Position numbers and translations under genes: made by a program
Shown: positions 62,281-64,000 of the stretch, piece by piece
How the letters are laid out: the number at the start of each line of letters is the position of its first letter
How positions within the stretch are numbered: the stretch's first letter is position 1
Assembly (NCBI GenBank): GCA_029339505.1
Contig: JAQISU010000115.1
Location: 11,557,001 to 11,621,000 of the forward strand
DNA length: 64,000 nt
DNA from: Unio delphinus
Taxonomy: Eukaryota; Mollusca; Bivalvia; Unionida; Unionidae
Reading direction: 5' to 3'
Notes under the pieces: model-generated
The model's input: the letters and a program-made list of their open reading frames with translations, nothing else
Database searches by the model: none
Told to the model about the DNA's origin: nothing

Positions 62281-62773
62281 CATTGATTTTGATTTAATTC
62301 TGTCAATGCATTTATCGTTTATCATTGTCATTATGTAAGGTACCTAAGACTTGCTCCGTCTATAAATGTTTTATAAGAATGTATTCTGAATATTCCTCCA
62401 TCTCTACATTTCTATATTTTTCAATGCATACATAGGTGAGAAACAAAGAGTGAGTTACAAAGAAACATACATAGATATATGATCTAATCTTGGACAACTA
62501 CTGACATGATATTGATAAAATACATACCCCAATTGTAACCTATCAAGATGAATTTCCTCTGCCACCTCTCAAAAGCAGCTGTCAGAATAAAGTTACAAGG
62601 GTCCATGTCAACATAGGCCAAAAATGACTTAGTGATTTTGACAACTGGAATTGTTATATCCAGACAAGCATCAAACCGCATACAGTTATGAGCAATACTG
62701 AAGTACACATGTTTGTGAAGCGACGGGTTCGTGATTTCTGGCAAGGTTATATTCTTTCCAAGTATGGAACACT
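4171..62773 (-). CDS. Large modular cysteine-rich protein gene: seven tandem modules in 27 exons (both ends outside window)
   Basis: Joined exons give 4143 bases (1381 codons) without a stop. Module sizes from 5' to 3' are 189, 217, 202, 196, 196, 195 and 186 residues. Each module has exon A (six Cys, HCTGIDCC-like core, ending DYEWG), a linker, exon B (three Cys, core LNISVC) and exon C (one Cys, an amphipathic helix-like LLEELGI segment, ending GWxxG). That is ten cysteines per canonical module, which fits five disulfides. N-x-S/T sites recur at the end of A (NRTIS, NHTIN, NYTIS) and in B (LNISVC), pointing to a secreted or lumenal glycoprotein. Intron phases repeat as 1-1, 1-2, 2-1, 1-1, so the module is a symmetrical phase-1 block of the kind that duplicates without breaking frame. 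No signal peptide, membrane anchor, promoter or polyA site falls in the window. I do not recognise the family and give no function. Confidence 0.85.
4321..5272. repeat. Intron with (AT)n, (TG)n and C-run
   Basis: Holds an (AT)n tract at 4391-4436, a (TG)n tract at 4530-4546 and a C run near 4711-4724. Nothing else is recognised. Confidence 0.8.
5273..5427 (-). CDS. Module 7, exon B
   Basis: 155 bp, phase 2-1; acceptor gcattgtag, donor gttaag. It encodes FSIEDISSQKKYVMD, LNISVCLGRECLLAIPV and KLWCERS with three cysteines. The upstream intron ends in a 22-bp tandem array that begins 3 bases from the exon. Confidence 0.8.
5431..5760. repeat. Minisatellite, 15 x 22 bp
   Basis: The unit is ttatgcaatagggttatctttg with a few substitutions (atggg, atgtgg, tccttg, cttcg). 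It measures 330 bp, exactly 15 units. The first unit is degenerate and ends 3 bases from exon B of module 7, so the last part of that intron is made only of repeats. Confidence 0.95.
6130..6310. repeat. Imperfect direct duplication of about 75 bp
   Basis: Copies at about 6136-6210 and 6233-6306 share gaccagtatgacatctgttt, then a ccagcatgta block, a catgggatt-like block and tttaatgtcaa, separated by about 97 bp start to start. It lies in the intron of module 7 between exons A and B. Confidence 0.75.
7021..7273 (-). CDS. Module 7, exon A joined to linker
   Basis: 253 bp, phase 1-2; acceptor tatccacag, donor gtaagt. It encodes CPKDVNVPVLPGNITC, DHCTGIDCCIDV, LDSCNLL and NHTINLLNYKWG, then the linker KKEQFSMNDIIKF without an intron, as in module 6. 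Confidence 0.9.
7274..8554. other. Intron, nothing recognised
   Basis: AT-rich intron between exon C of module 6 and exon A of module 7. No coding, RNA or repeat signal stands out. Confidence 0.6.
8555..8725 (-). CDS. Module 6, exon C
   Basis: 171 bp, phase 1-1; acceptor ctttttcag, donor gtgagc. It encodes FTGISTEEMINITVKQG, LMEELRIAKFLETPPC and GWHSG. Confidence 0.85.
9170..10050. repeat. Diverged long-period tandem repeats in intron
   Basis: At least five diverged blocks of roughly 150-190 bp share the ordered phrases gtgaaaactcc-tgttgatat, ccatt-agaatagtgataac, attttcaa-atgg and attggacatcagattggcac. Clear starts are near 9330, 9520, 9650, 9770 and 9920. No reading frame survives. Origin is unknown; the pattern could be an old satellite or a repeated intronic sequence. 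Confidence 0.7.
11130..11290 (-). CDS. Module 6, exon B
   Basis: 161 bp, phase 2-1; acceptor gttttgcag, donor gtgtgt. It encodes YTLVDLKVKKEFVLNV, SICFEKKSCKLSL and KPVCNLG with three cysteines. Confidence 0.85.
12290..13940 (-). pseudogene. DIRS-like tyrosine-recombinase retroelement remnant (gag, RT, RNase H)
   Basis: Reading on the minus strand, 13937-13626 has a gag-like Cys-rich piece (SCAQCSS). 13293-13111 has reverse transcriptase fingers/palm with FRPPKFKMEKVRS and YFHIPIHPSSLKFL. 12560-12300 has the RNase H end with IPSRLNVLVVFLSMKDQ, then LDWSPPETFHQICL and, in a shifted frame, VSPVPDPEAL. These are standard landmarks of DIRS/Ngaro elements. Frames are broken many times. The recombinase gene and the split repeats are not seen. 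It lies in the intron between exons A and B of module 6. Confidence 0.75.
14338..14378. repeat. (TAA)n microsatellite
   Basis: About 13 TAA units, downstream of exon A of module 6 in gene direction. The rest of the stretch 13940-14618 shows nothing recognised. Confidence 0.95.
14619..14871 (-). CDS. Module 6, exon A joined to linker
   Basis: 253 bp, phase 1-2; acceptor tcattccag, donor gtaagt. It encodes CNHSLSLPS, DHCTAIDCCIDV, LDACNYN and NRTISLLDYEWG, and runs straight on into KLEHFYLFGVVRI, the linker. The length equals 210 + 43, the A and linker exons of module 5, so the intervening intron is missing to the base. Confidence 0.9.
14872..15660. other. Intron, nothing firmly recognised
   Basis: AT-rich. 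A 70-codon plus-strand frame near 15089-15304 has no family features. Confidence 0.5.
15661..15834 (-). CDS. Module 5, exon C
   Basis: 174 bp, phase 1-1; acceptor aaatttag, donor gtttgt. It encodes FSLTRWMEQNKLDP, HLLEELGIAKYLRTKPC and NHNGWKSG. Confidence 0.9.
15835..17244. other. Intron, nothing recognised
   Basis: AT-rich intron of module 5 between exons B and C. A short CA-rich stretch lies at 16503-16540. Confidence 0.6.
17245..17405 (-). CDS. Module 5, exon B
   Basis: 161 bp, phase 2-1; acceptor tttaatag, donor gtatac. It encodes LNVFDLKASDMYLVN, LNISVCMEQSECLIRVPV and KIQCDWN with three cysteines. Confidence 0.85.
17406..18533. repeat. Introns around the module 5 linker, with a short duplication
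   Basis: Apart from the linker exon 18085-18127, the stretch holds a tandem duplication of about 43 bp at 18197-18274 (atgtcaaaatttaaacagaa, then ctgaagtggaga, twice). Nothing else is recognised. Confidence 0.7.
18085..18127 (-). CDS. Module 5, linker exon
   Basis: 43 bp, phase 1-2; acceptor atattgtag, donor gtaagt. It encodes GETQRISVRGVFVI. Confidence 0.75.
18534..18743 (-). CDS. Module 5, exon A
   Basis: 210 bp, phase 1-1; acceptor aataatag, donor gtaaaa. It encodes CDSDLHLPSLPREV, KFCTGIDCCVHVD, HIDTCSYE and NYTISFDKFQWG. Six cysteines. Confidence 0.9.
18744..20233. other. Introns flanking exon C of module 4, nothing recognised
   Basis: Outside the exon 19348-19521 the sequence is plain AT-rich intron. 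Confidence 0.6.
19348..19521 (-). CDS. Module 4, exon C
   Basis: 174 bp, phase 1-1; acceptor ctttttaag, donor gtggtg. It encodes FSLQSWTKSAGLVLG, LLDDLGIQDFLLPSEC and SSDGWNIG. Confidence 0.85.
20234..20397 (-). CDS. Module 4, exon B
   Basis: 164 bp, phase 2-1; acceptor attattatag, donor gtaaat. It encodes EANFSVCPEDGESCKVTLP and LPQPLCSKD with three cysteines. Confidence 0.85.
20398..22023. other. Introns flanking the module 4 linker, nothing recognised
   Basis: Outside the exon 21292-21331 no family or repeat stands out. The somewhat GC-richer block at 20985-21110 may be an old repeat piece. Confidence 0.5.
21292..21331 (-). CDS. Module 4, linker exon
   Basis: 40 bp, phase 1-2; acceptor tgttatag, donor gtgagt. 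It encodes GSEDKFHLTILHI. It is one codon shorter than the common 43 bp form. Confidence 0.7.
22024..22233 (-). CDS. Module 4, exon A
   Basis: 210 bp, phase 1-1; acceptor tattttcag, donor gtgaga. It encodes CPHSLDLPALPEAV, ACTGVQCCLDV, FSIDACNF and LLDYKWG. Six cysteines; the N-x-T site near the end is absent. Confidence 0.9.
22599..22784 (-). CDS. Module 3, exon C
   Basis: 186 bp, phase 1-1; acceptor ctgttttcag, donor gtatgt. It encodes FSFKQWISNHG, then ISLLAEQIGLDKYFKTPQC and YFPAKDNWRNG. It is the longest C exon. Confidence 0.85.
22785..25550. repeat. Intron with old dispersed repeat
   Basis: 24530-25260 holds phrases such as tgtgaccttgaccctgagga, gtttcattacaatatattca and gtgattgaaaagt. 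These recur widely in molluscan non-coding DNA as diverged repeats. The part 22785-24500 shows nothing recognised. Confidence 0.45.
25551..25714 (-). CDS. Module 3, exon B
   Basis: 164 bp, phase 2-1; acceptor tgttttcag, donor gtaagt. It encodes FSIKKPPDEKKLIV, AACFEKNGNCLLKVPI and IPQPVCDI with three cysteines. Its phase and content fit the linker 18.4 kb upstream, and no other B exon lies between them. Confidence 0.8.
26242..26286. repeat. (GT)n microsatellite
   Basis: More than 20 GT units, directly before the left putative end of the large element in this intron. Confidence 0.95.
26415..26625. mobile_element. hAT-type MITE, 211 bp
   Basis: Perfect 12 bp terminal inverted repeats (cagaggcgtagc ... 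gctacgcctctg) flanked by an 8 bp target duplication ctatgcat/ctatacat (26407-26414 and 26626-26633, 7 of 8 identical). It is GC-rich inside (gcgcccgggga repeated near both ends). It has no coding capacity and is nested between the motif-bearing parts of the left end at 26300-26400 and 26810. Confidence 0.9.
27125..28800 (+). pseudogene. THAP-domain DDE transposase remnant (DDE_Tnp_4, IS4EU/ISL2EU-like)
   Basis: 27135-27297 encodes a THAP-like zinc finger start, with WCVPLCYGN, FHHIPSVKN, RRKWIVAIRR, and ends at a GTAAGT splice donor. 27905-28800 encodes, with several stops, a coiled-coil-like segment and a DDE_Tnp_4 core: IIDCT with the catalytic D at 28399, ERPSSLVLTSKTFSNYKTHN, WKGLVGIDEHGAITF, LLEPWIKIMADKGF with the second D at 28621. 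The Glu of the usual DCTE is a TAA stop (28408). The second half of the THAP domain and the DDE end are not found. It is clearly dead. Confidence 0.75.
28953..29197 (+). mobile_element. tRNA-derived SINE, copy 1
   Basis: Head with polymerase III box A-like gtggtctaaagcg (28972) and box B gttcgagtctc (29024), a central domain gtgagaaagcttgccag followed by agcttctc and gggttggtggttctt, a cctacagc 3' part and an AAC-rich tail. Four other copies lie in the window. Confidence 0.75.
29570..29798. repeat. Two long (AT)n tracts
   Basis: 29570-29651 and 29729-29798, about 80 and 70 bp, separated by 77 bp of unique sequence. Confidence 0.95.
30393..30603 (+). mobile_element. tRNA-derived SINE, copy 2
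   Basis: Same family as 28953-29197: ggccatgagtgcacaagtgg, tctaaagc, box B ggttccagtctc (30468), gtgagaaagcttgccagcag and the caacaaca tail. Preceded by a G13 run at 30377-30390. Confidence 0.75.
30960..33510 (-). pseudogene. CR1/L2-like LINE, 5'-truncated and decayed (EN-RT)
   Basis: Minus-strand order: end of an APE endonuclease (LLDSIIVLNLKQSVNQPTH, VSHELASDHLCIVCHLDV, 33484-33250), linker (33000-32719), RT fingers (SCELYPIPTSLLLEGLDPIV, 32660-32590), the catalytic box QLYADDTQIY at about 31974-31990, and the thumb LGVTLDSTLTLHQHVINIC (31740-31680). The 3' end runs to a gcgatatac piece and ATT-rich tail (30960-31020), as in CR1/L2 elements. Several frameshifts and stops. Confidence 0.8.
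33600..34479 (-). pseudogene. LTR-retrotransposon gag-protease fragment
   Basis: A gag-like frame starts at ATG 34477-34479 (SGTALTYEGIRKEILKGHV, then a stop). Further down, a zinc knuckle CYGCNRPGHVFKDF (34115) has lost its last Cys, now Phe. It is followed 40 residues later by the aspartic protease motif LLYDTGCSYPALVDS (33945). No RT or LTR is visible. At its lower end it adjoins the LINE remnant, so one probably interrupts the other. Confidence 0.6.
34720..35720 (+). pseudogene. L1/Tx1-like LINE RT remnant
   Basis: Plus-strand translation with many stops: IPNIREEVKMLQDADDCTNF gives the Y/F-ADD catalytic box as DADD at about 34770. It is followed by FELFGKVS, and in other frames VKALGIYFGKD and NIKTWAL-like phrases of the RT thumb. 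The pattern is that of L1/Tx1 elements. It is too decayed for a family name. Confidence 0.55.
35720..36790. other. Intron stretch with homopolymers and one hairpin
   Basis: Holds G runs (35978-35989, 36588-36602), an A run (36624-36639) and a perfect 10-bp hairpin ctctgtgtag/ctacacagag with an 8-base loop at 36255-36282. No gene seen. Confidence 0.5.
36800..37095. repeat. Cluster of TTCnnGAA palindromes, left
   Basis: About 20 copies or half copies of gttcatgaac/gttcttgaac in 300 bp. Related clusters lie at 39840-39965 and 41053-41275. Confidence 0.8.
37096..39830. other. Intron stretch between palindrome clusters
   Basis: No coding region recognised. A GC-richer block at 38325-38660 ends at a good splice-donor-like gaaggtaagc (38654-38663) and could be a transposon promoter or first exon. 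(AT)n at 39093-39106. Confidence 0.35.
39840..39965. repeat. Cluster of TTCnnGAA palindromes, middle
   Basis: Several gttcatg/catgaac words in 125 bp. Followed at 39984-40002 by a perfect odd palindrome taggagtccaggactccta. Confidence 0.7.
40000..40170 (-). pseudogene. Start of an unrecognised transposon-like ORF
   Basis: From ATG at about 40155 the minus strand encodes MPFANLDKYFGVKRK, then NDEDLNEIQNCAKVARL and a run of a 24-base direct repeat (cagtcccaccagcaaaagtt) before the stop at 40000. The style (short basic head with YFGVKRK) resembles N termini of hAT-like transposases, but no catalytic domain follows. Low certainty. Confidence 0.25.
40640..40935. repeat. Dispersed repeat shared with 61425-61655
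   Basis: Long matching phrases with the second copy: acctttgaagcac, atatactaaacaaataaaac, gttgccgcagcaataac, gacgacctttgctca, attagaacatatttattgtg and aaactttcctgtttgcaaaa, in the same order. In the second locus the segment is inside a hAT-type MITE, which suggests this copy is a fragment of a related element. Confidence 0.8.
41053..41275. repeat. Long inverted repeat (fold-back), about 95 bp arms
   Basis: The left arm 41060-41155 (cttgaacagttcatgaacat ... gttcttgaacagttcatgaac) is the near-exact reverse complement of 41170-41268. The centre is near 41163. Arms are rich in TTCnnGAA palindromes. It would fold into one long hairpin. Confidence 0.9.
42035..42268 (-). mobile_element. tRNA-derived SINE, copy 3
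   Basis: Reverse complement of the same family: ggtctatagcgc (box A), ccgagtctaagattcg (box B region), gtgagaaggcttgccagtag, gtcggtggtccttt and a final gttaaaccctaag. No AAC tail is visible. Confidence 0.7.
42900..43388. repeat. Three tandem copies of a 177-182 bp repeat
   Basis: Copies start at 42900, 43082 and 43259 with aggcatatatttat. Each contains gtcgccttaat and agacagaatatgtgtgtgaa, then ccatagcgatgtgga. The third is cut off at 43388, where the motif-rich right end of the large element begins. Confidence 0.9.
43389..44087. other. Intron stretch, right side of the 18.4 kb intron
   Basis: 43389-43640 carries four copies of the gtcgcc/gtcacc-taat motif (see the composite transposon). 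A short CA-type tract lies at 43978-43990. Otherwise nothing recognised. Confidence 0.5.
44088..44130 (-). CDS. Module 3, linker exon
   Basis: 43 bp, phase 1-2; acceptor gatttacag, donor gtaagt. It encodes GKKESATILSILRL. The intron that follows is 18.4 kb, the largest in the gene. Confidence 0.7.
44131..45410. other. Intron, nothing recognised
   Basis: AT-rich intron between exon A and linker of module 3. Confidence 0.6.
45411..45623 (-). CDS. Module 3, exon A
   Basis: 213 bp, phase 1-1; acceptor attaaag, donor gtgagt. It encodes CPLSFVNLPTLP, then EHCTGIDCCVDV, YLDIDTCKY and NINISLIDYEWG. All six cysteines are present. Confidence 0.9.
46369..47591 (+). mobile_element. piggyBac-like element, internally deleted
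   Basis: Flanked by TTAA on both sides (46365-46368 and 47592-47595) with imperfect inverted ends ccctttcgctacgactagc / ccctttaactactagagc, the classical piggyBac arrangement. Subterminal direct repeats ccccagtg-cgctcatgtg lie at 46425 and 46470. From 46706 an acidic frame MDSDSDMSNFNGSSASDIEK, interrupted by stops, resembles a piggyBac transposase N terminus. The DDD core is deleted. At 46672-46714 a 22 bp stretch (tcgagatgaacaaagatgga) is duplicated in tandem. It lies in the intron between modules 2 and 3. Confidence 0.85.
47690..47872 (-). CDS. Module 2, exon C
   Basis: 183 bp, phase 1-1; acceptor atattgtag, donor gtaagt. It encodes FSLSTWIAERTNKTNN (with two N-x-S/T sites) and LLLKTLGIKQYLSEPSC, and ends GGWNN. 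Confidence 0.85.
47931..47976. repeat. (TA)n microsatellite
   Basis: About 23 TA units in the intron between B and C of module 2. The remainder, 47977-49137, shows nothing recognised. Confidence 0.95.
49138..49301 (-). CDS. Module 2, exon B
   Basis: 164 bp, phase 2-1; acceptor ctttttcag, donor gtaagt. It encodes VDVDFVICF, DMCIPP and IPLCNL, so all three B cysteines are present. The intron upstream is 5.9 kb and holds the BED-hAT remnant. Confidence 0.8.
49302..50745. other. Intron, nothing recognised
   Basis: AT-rich intron left of the hAT remnant. A T13-like run lies at 49820-49833. Confidence 0.6.
50754..53748. mobile_element. BED-hAT transposon, about 3.0 kb, decayed
   Basis: Inverted ends atacatgccaacc / ggttggcatgtat (13 bp) with 8 bp flanks acaaatac / gcaaataa (6 of 8 identical), fitting a diverged hAT target duplication. 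Subterminal gtaatcc/gcgtaat words occur at both ends (four gcgtaat-type words near the right end). It encloses the transposase remnant. Confidence 0.8.
50906..53090 (-). pseudogene. hAT transposase with BED zinc finger, broken by frameshifts
   Basis: Reading down from 53080: MDQKKAKQRVLQKFKDEY and a BED finger piece (FSIGHGGKFDVEKH, then HIELAR in another frame). Next is a 349-codon open frame (52792-51743) with the first catalytic Asp in SIATDGSCDYD, the second in MGFAADNASVMTG, and CTRWLS before the insertion domain. Then frameshifts near 51790, 51600 and 51420, and the C-terminal dimerisation region with YHSNADCERLFSVVNKNK (51100). All parts of a full-length hAT transposase can be found, but not in one frame. 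Confidence 0.85.
53749..55175. other. Intron with possible SINE remnant
   Basis: 54556-54752 may be a very diverged SINE of the family seen at 28953 (ggtataaagc, ttgatttgagtct, gtgggcatggga and an aacaacaac tail). A 158-codon plus-strand frame at 54079-54555 has no family features and is probably chance. Confidence 0.35.
55176..55230 (-). CDS. Module 2, linker exon (long form)
   Basis: 55 bp, phase 1-2; acceptor tttttcag, donor gtattt. It encodes GKSATIPFGKTDNPPAKI. It is the longest linker, 12 bp longer than the usual 43, which keeps frame. Confidence 0.65.
55231..55942. other. Intron, nothing recognised
   Basis: AT-rich intron between linker and exon A of module 2. Confidence 0.6.
55943..56191 (-). 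CDS. Module 2, exon A
   Basis: 249 bp, phase 1-1; acceptor ttttttcag, donor gtatat. It starts CPYGLN, has NCFGLHCC as the core and ends LTYDWG. All six A cysteines are present. It is 36-39 bp longer than modules 3-5 because of an insertion before the DLDPC site. Confidence 0.85.
56451..57045. repeat. Minisatellite, 17 x 35 bp
   Basis: The unit is tgtatattacatctaagcat followed by taccacgctccacac. It measures 595 bp, exactly 17 units, almost identical apart from one variable position (cgctcc/tgctcc/cactcc) and one ttta variant at 56977. It lies between exon C of module 1 and exon A of module 2. The remainder to 57802 shows nothing recognised. Confidence 0.98.
57803..57848 (-). CDS. Module 1, exon C second half
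   Basis: 46 bp, phase 0-1; acceptor aattgcag, donor gtaaaa. It encodes TILQTMKCDLPPKAP with the single C-exon cysteine. With the first half it makes 138 bp, close to the 150-186 bp single C exons. It joins in frame to exon A of module 2. Confidence 0.65.
57849..58456. other. Intron splitting exon C of module 1
   Basis: A 608 bp phase-0 intron not found in the other six modules. Weak CT-rich stretch at 58137-58180. No repeat that would explain a recent gain is recognised. Confidence 0.6.
58457..58548 (-). CDS. Module 1, exon C first half
   Basis: 92 bp, phase 1-0; acceptor atttcag, donor gtaagt. It encodes GAGDIKALAKALGG and FNLILKQLGLD, the helical core of the C segment. Here a phase-0 intron splits the C region directly after LGLD. 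Confidence 0.7.
58549..59957. other. Intron, nothing recognised
   Basis: AT-rich. Two short antisense frames of 65-70 codons near 58900-59110 have no family features. Confidence 0.6.
59958..60097 (-). CDS. Module 1, exon B (short, cysteine-poor)
   Basis: 140 bp, phase 2-1; acceptor atttccag, donor gtaagt. It encodes a B-like segment ending in IPIPICNEN and keeps only the last of the three usual B cysteines. It is 15-24 bp shorter than the other B exons. Confidence 0.75.
60222..60278. repeat. (CT)n microsatellite
   Basis: About 28 CT units in the intron between linker and exon B of module 1. Confidence 0.97.
60626..61880. mobile_element. Non-autonomous hAT element, 1255 bp
   Basis: A perfect 15 bp inverted terminus tagagctgtaccgat at both ends, flanked by a perfect 8 bp target duplication ccctatta (60618-60625 and 61881-61888). 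Subterminal aatcgg/ccgatt words are repeated many times at both ends (60635-60725 and 61785-61860). No transposase is recognised. Internal 61425-61655 matches 40640-40935. The perfect duplication suggests a fairly young insertion. Confidence 0.93.
62143..62185 (-). CDS. Module 1, linker exon
   Basis: 43 bp, phase 1 in and 2 out; acceptor tttacag, donor gtatgt. It encodes GQEETLHINDQISL. Same length and phase as the linkers of modules 3 and 5. Confidence 0.75.
62248..62280. repeat. (AT)n microsatellite
   Basis: About 16 AT units in the short intron between linker and exon A of module 1. The rest of that intron is plain. Confidence 0.95.
62528..62773 (-). CDS. Module 1, exon A (divergent)
   Basis: 246 bp, phase 1-1, acceptor after ttcttcag, donor gtatgt. 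It keeps the A layout (MDPCNF and YNWG at the end). It has four of six cysteines: the TC site is YFS and the DCC pair is DAC. This is the most divergent A exon and the most 5' exon in the window. Confidence 0.8.
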
Positions 62774-64000
62774 CTGAAGAAGAAAAGATATATTCAATTC
62801 AATCACTCACAAAGTAACATTGAAAAAGCTAGCAAGTTTAAAGCAAAGTAAATAAACAAATTCTATGAACTGATATCCCCTACACTTTGTCATCTTTGAA
62901 AATCTGAATTATTGAATACAACTCCAATAATAATAACATGATGCAGAAACAAAACAATTTGATTCTAACAATCAATAATCATAACTCTGGATGGAGAATG
63001 CTAACAGCATGGTCAAGATCTCACGAAATCAAACCAAATTTGGGTGCAATCCAAAAATAGTTAAGGAGTCTGAGGTCAAAATGAAGTCAATGAGCATCTG
63101 TAACTTTGCTAAGAATGATATAGAACACTATGAATAAACTCAGAATGGCTGCCATCAGTATCAAACTGTGTACCAAATTTGTATTAATCAGAAACAAAAA
63201 TTGAGGTACTGTATGGAACATGTTGTTTAGTTTAGTTAAACACCATTTTTTTGCACATCATAGCCAAACATGGCACCCAAAAAAAATATAACTGTCAGAA
63301 GAATCCAGGAAACCCCCTATAAGAACCACCAACCAACAGGAAGCTACTAGCAAGTTGTCTAACGTACTCACATTGGTTAAGACCAAGACAAAAAACCACT
63401 CAGACAGAGGTGAAATAGCAGTGCTTGGCTTCCATGTAGGATAAAACATATTCTACCAGAAAGGCACTTAAAACTAGTTCATAACTGTTACATACAAGCC
63501 TTTGTAGATTAATACAGTATAGGGTACTCCAAATAATAAAAGCTTAGCAAAGCTAGCACATCAAAAAAAGAGCATTTGGGCTCATAACAATTCAAAAAGA
63601 AAGCAAGGAAAATTGAGCTGGTAAGTTAAAAATATTACCTATAATGACTAAATTCAGTTGAAAAGAGCCTAATTAATATACAGGATATCCAATAATAGTG
63701 CTCCTGAACATTTACAATCACTATTCTAGTATAGGCTACCTTGTAATATTCCCCACATTTATCAAACAGTATAGAATTCCCTAACCAAATGAGAAATTAC
63801 TTCCAAAATATACTCTGGAACATTTCTCTGGTATATTATTCCAGTTGAGATTAAAAATGAGAAATGCCCAATCTATTTCCTTCTTCCAAACCCAATTCAT
63901 TTAGTGGCTTCAGAGATGTAGTTAAAACAATAATGAACTCAAATGTATTTGTTTTAATAAATGCCTCTGGGGTTAGACAATGACATAGACTGTTGACAAC
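62774..64000. other. Intron upstream of module 1, with SINE copy
   Basis: No C exon of a preceding module is seen. Holds an antisense SINE-like copy (63221-63445) and an old dispersed repeat near 63000-63160 (gaggtcaaaatgaagtcaat). Confidence 0.6.
63221..63445 (-). mobile_element. tRNA-derived SINE, copy 4
   Basis: Reverse complement of the family at 28953: gtgagtacgttagacaactt, gctagtagcttcctg, ttggtggttctt, gggggtttcctgg and an atggtgtttaacta 3' end. The tRNA-like head is diverged. Confidence 0.6.

Overview
This is a 64 kb window of AT-rich animal nuclear DNA. The genes have spliceosomal introns with GT/AG borders. The introns are full of microsatellites, minisatellites, SINEs, LINEs, DIRS, hAT, piggyBac and THAP/DDE transposon remnants. 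The mix of DIRS, Maverick/Polinton, tRNA-SINE and 'gtgaccttgaccctga'-type dispersed repeats suggests a mollusc or another lophotrochozoan. That assignment is inferred from repeat style and no species can be named.

Left edge (1-4092, both strands): the right-hand part of a Maverick/Polinton (adintovirus-like) element. It is compact. It holds the C-terminal end of a family B DNA polymerase fused to a superfamily 1 helicase and an HNH nuclease domain (+), a D,D-35-E retroviral-type integrase (-), a parvovirus-type phospholipase A2 ORF and a zinc-ribbon ORF (-, apparently split by a frameshift in an A9 run), and an A32/FtsK-type packaging ATPase (+, with one nonsense codon). It ends in a direct-repeat block and an inverted repeat. 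Capsid genes and the other terminus lie outside the window.

The rest (4171-62773, minus strand): 27 exons of one very large gene, read from high to low coordinates. They encode seven tandem copies of a cysteine-rich module of about 186-217 residues. Each module is built from an A exon (consensus around 'HCTGIDCC ... DYEWG'), a short linker exon of 40-55 bp, a B exon and a C exon, with intron phases 1-1, 1-2, 2-1 and 1-1. All junctions restore reading frame and every module is a multiple of three, 4143 coding bases (1381 codons) in total. I do not recognise the family. Cysteines and N-x-S/T sites suggest a secreted or lumenal, disulfide-bonded, glycosylated protein. Both gene ends are outside the window. 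Modules 6 and 7 have A and linker exons joined at exactly the expected length (253 = 210 + 43), module 1 has a C exon split in two, and module 1 has lost several cysteines.

Intron content: a 15 x 22 bp array abutting a splice acceptor (5.4-5.8 kb); diverged repeats (9.2-10.05 kb); a DIRS-like remnant (12.3-13.9 kb); an 18.4 kb intron (25.7-44.1 kb) with a hAT MITE, a THAP/DDE transposase remnant, CR1/L2-like and L1/Tx1-like LINE remnants, a gag-protease fragment, palindrome-rich repeats and possibly the two ends of one large transposon; a piggyBac remnant (46.4-47.6 kb); a decayed BED-hAT (50.8-53.7 kb); a 17 x 35 bp minisatellite (56.5-57.0 kb); and a 1.26 kb non-autonomous hAT with a perfect 8 bp target duplication (60.6-61.9 kb).
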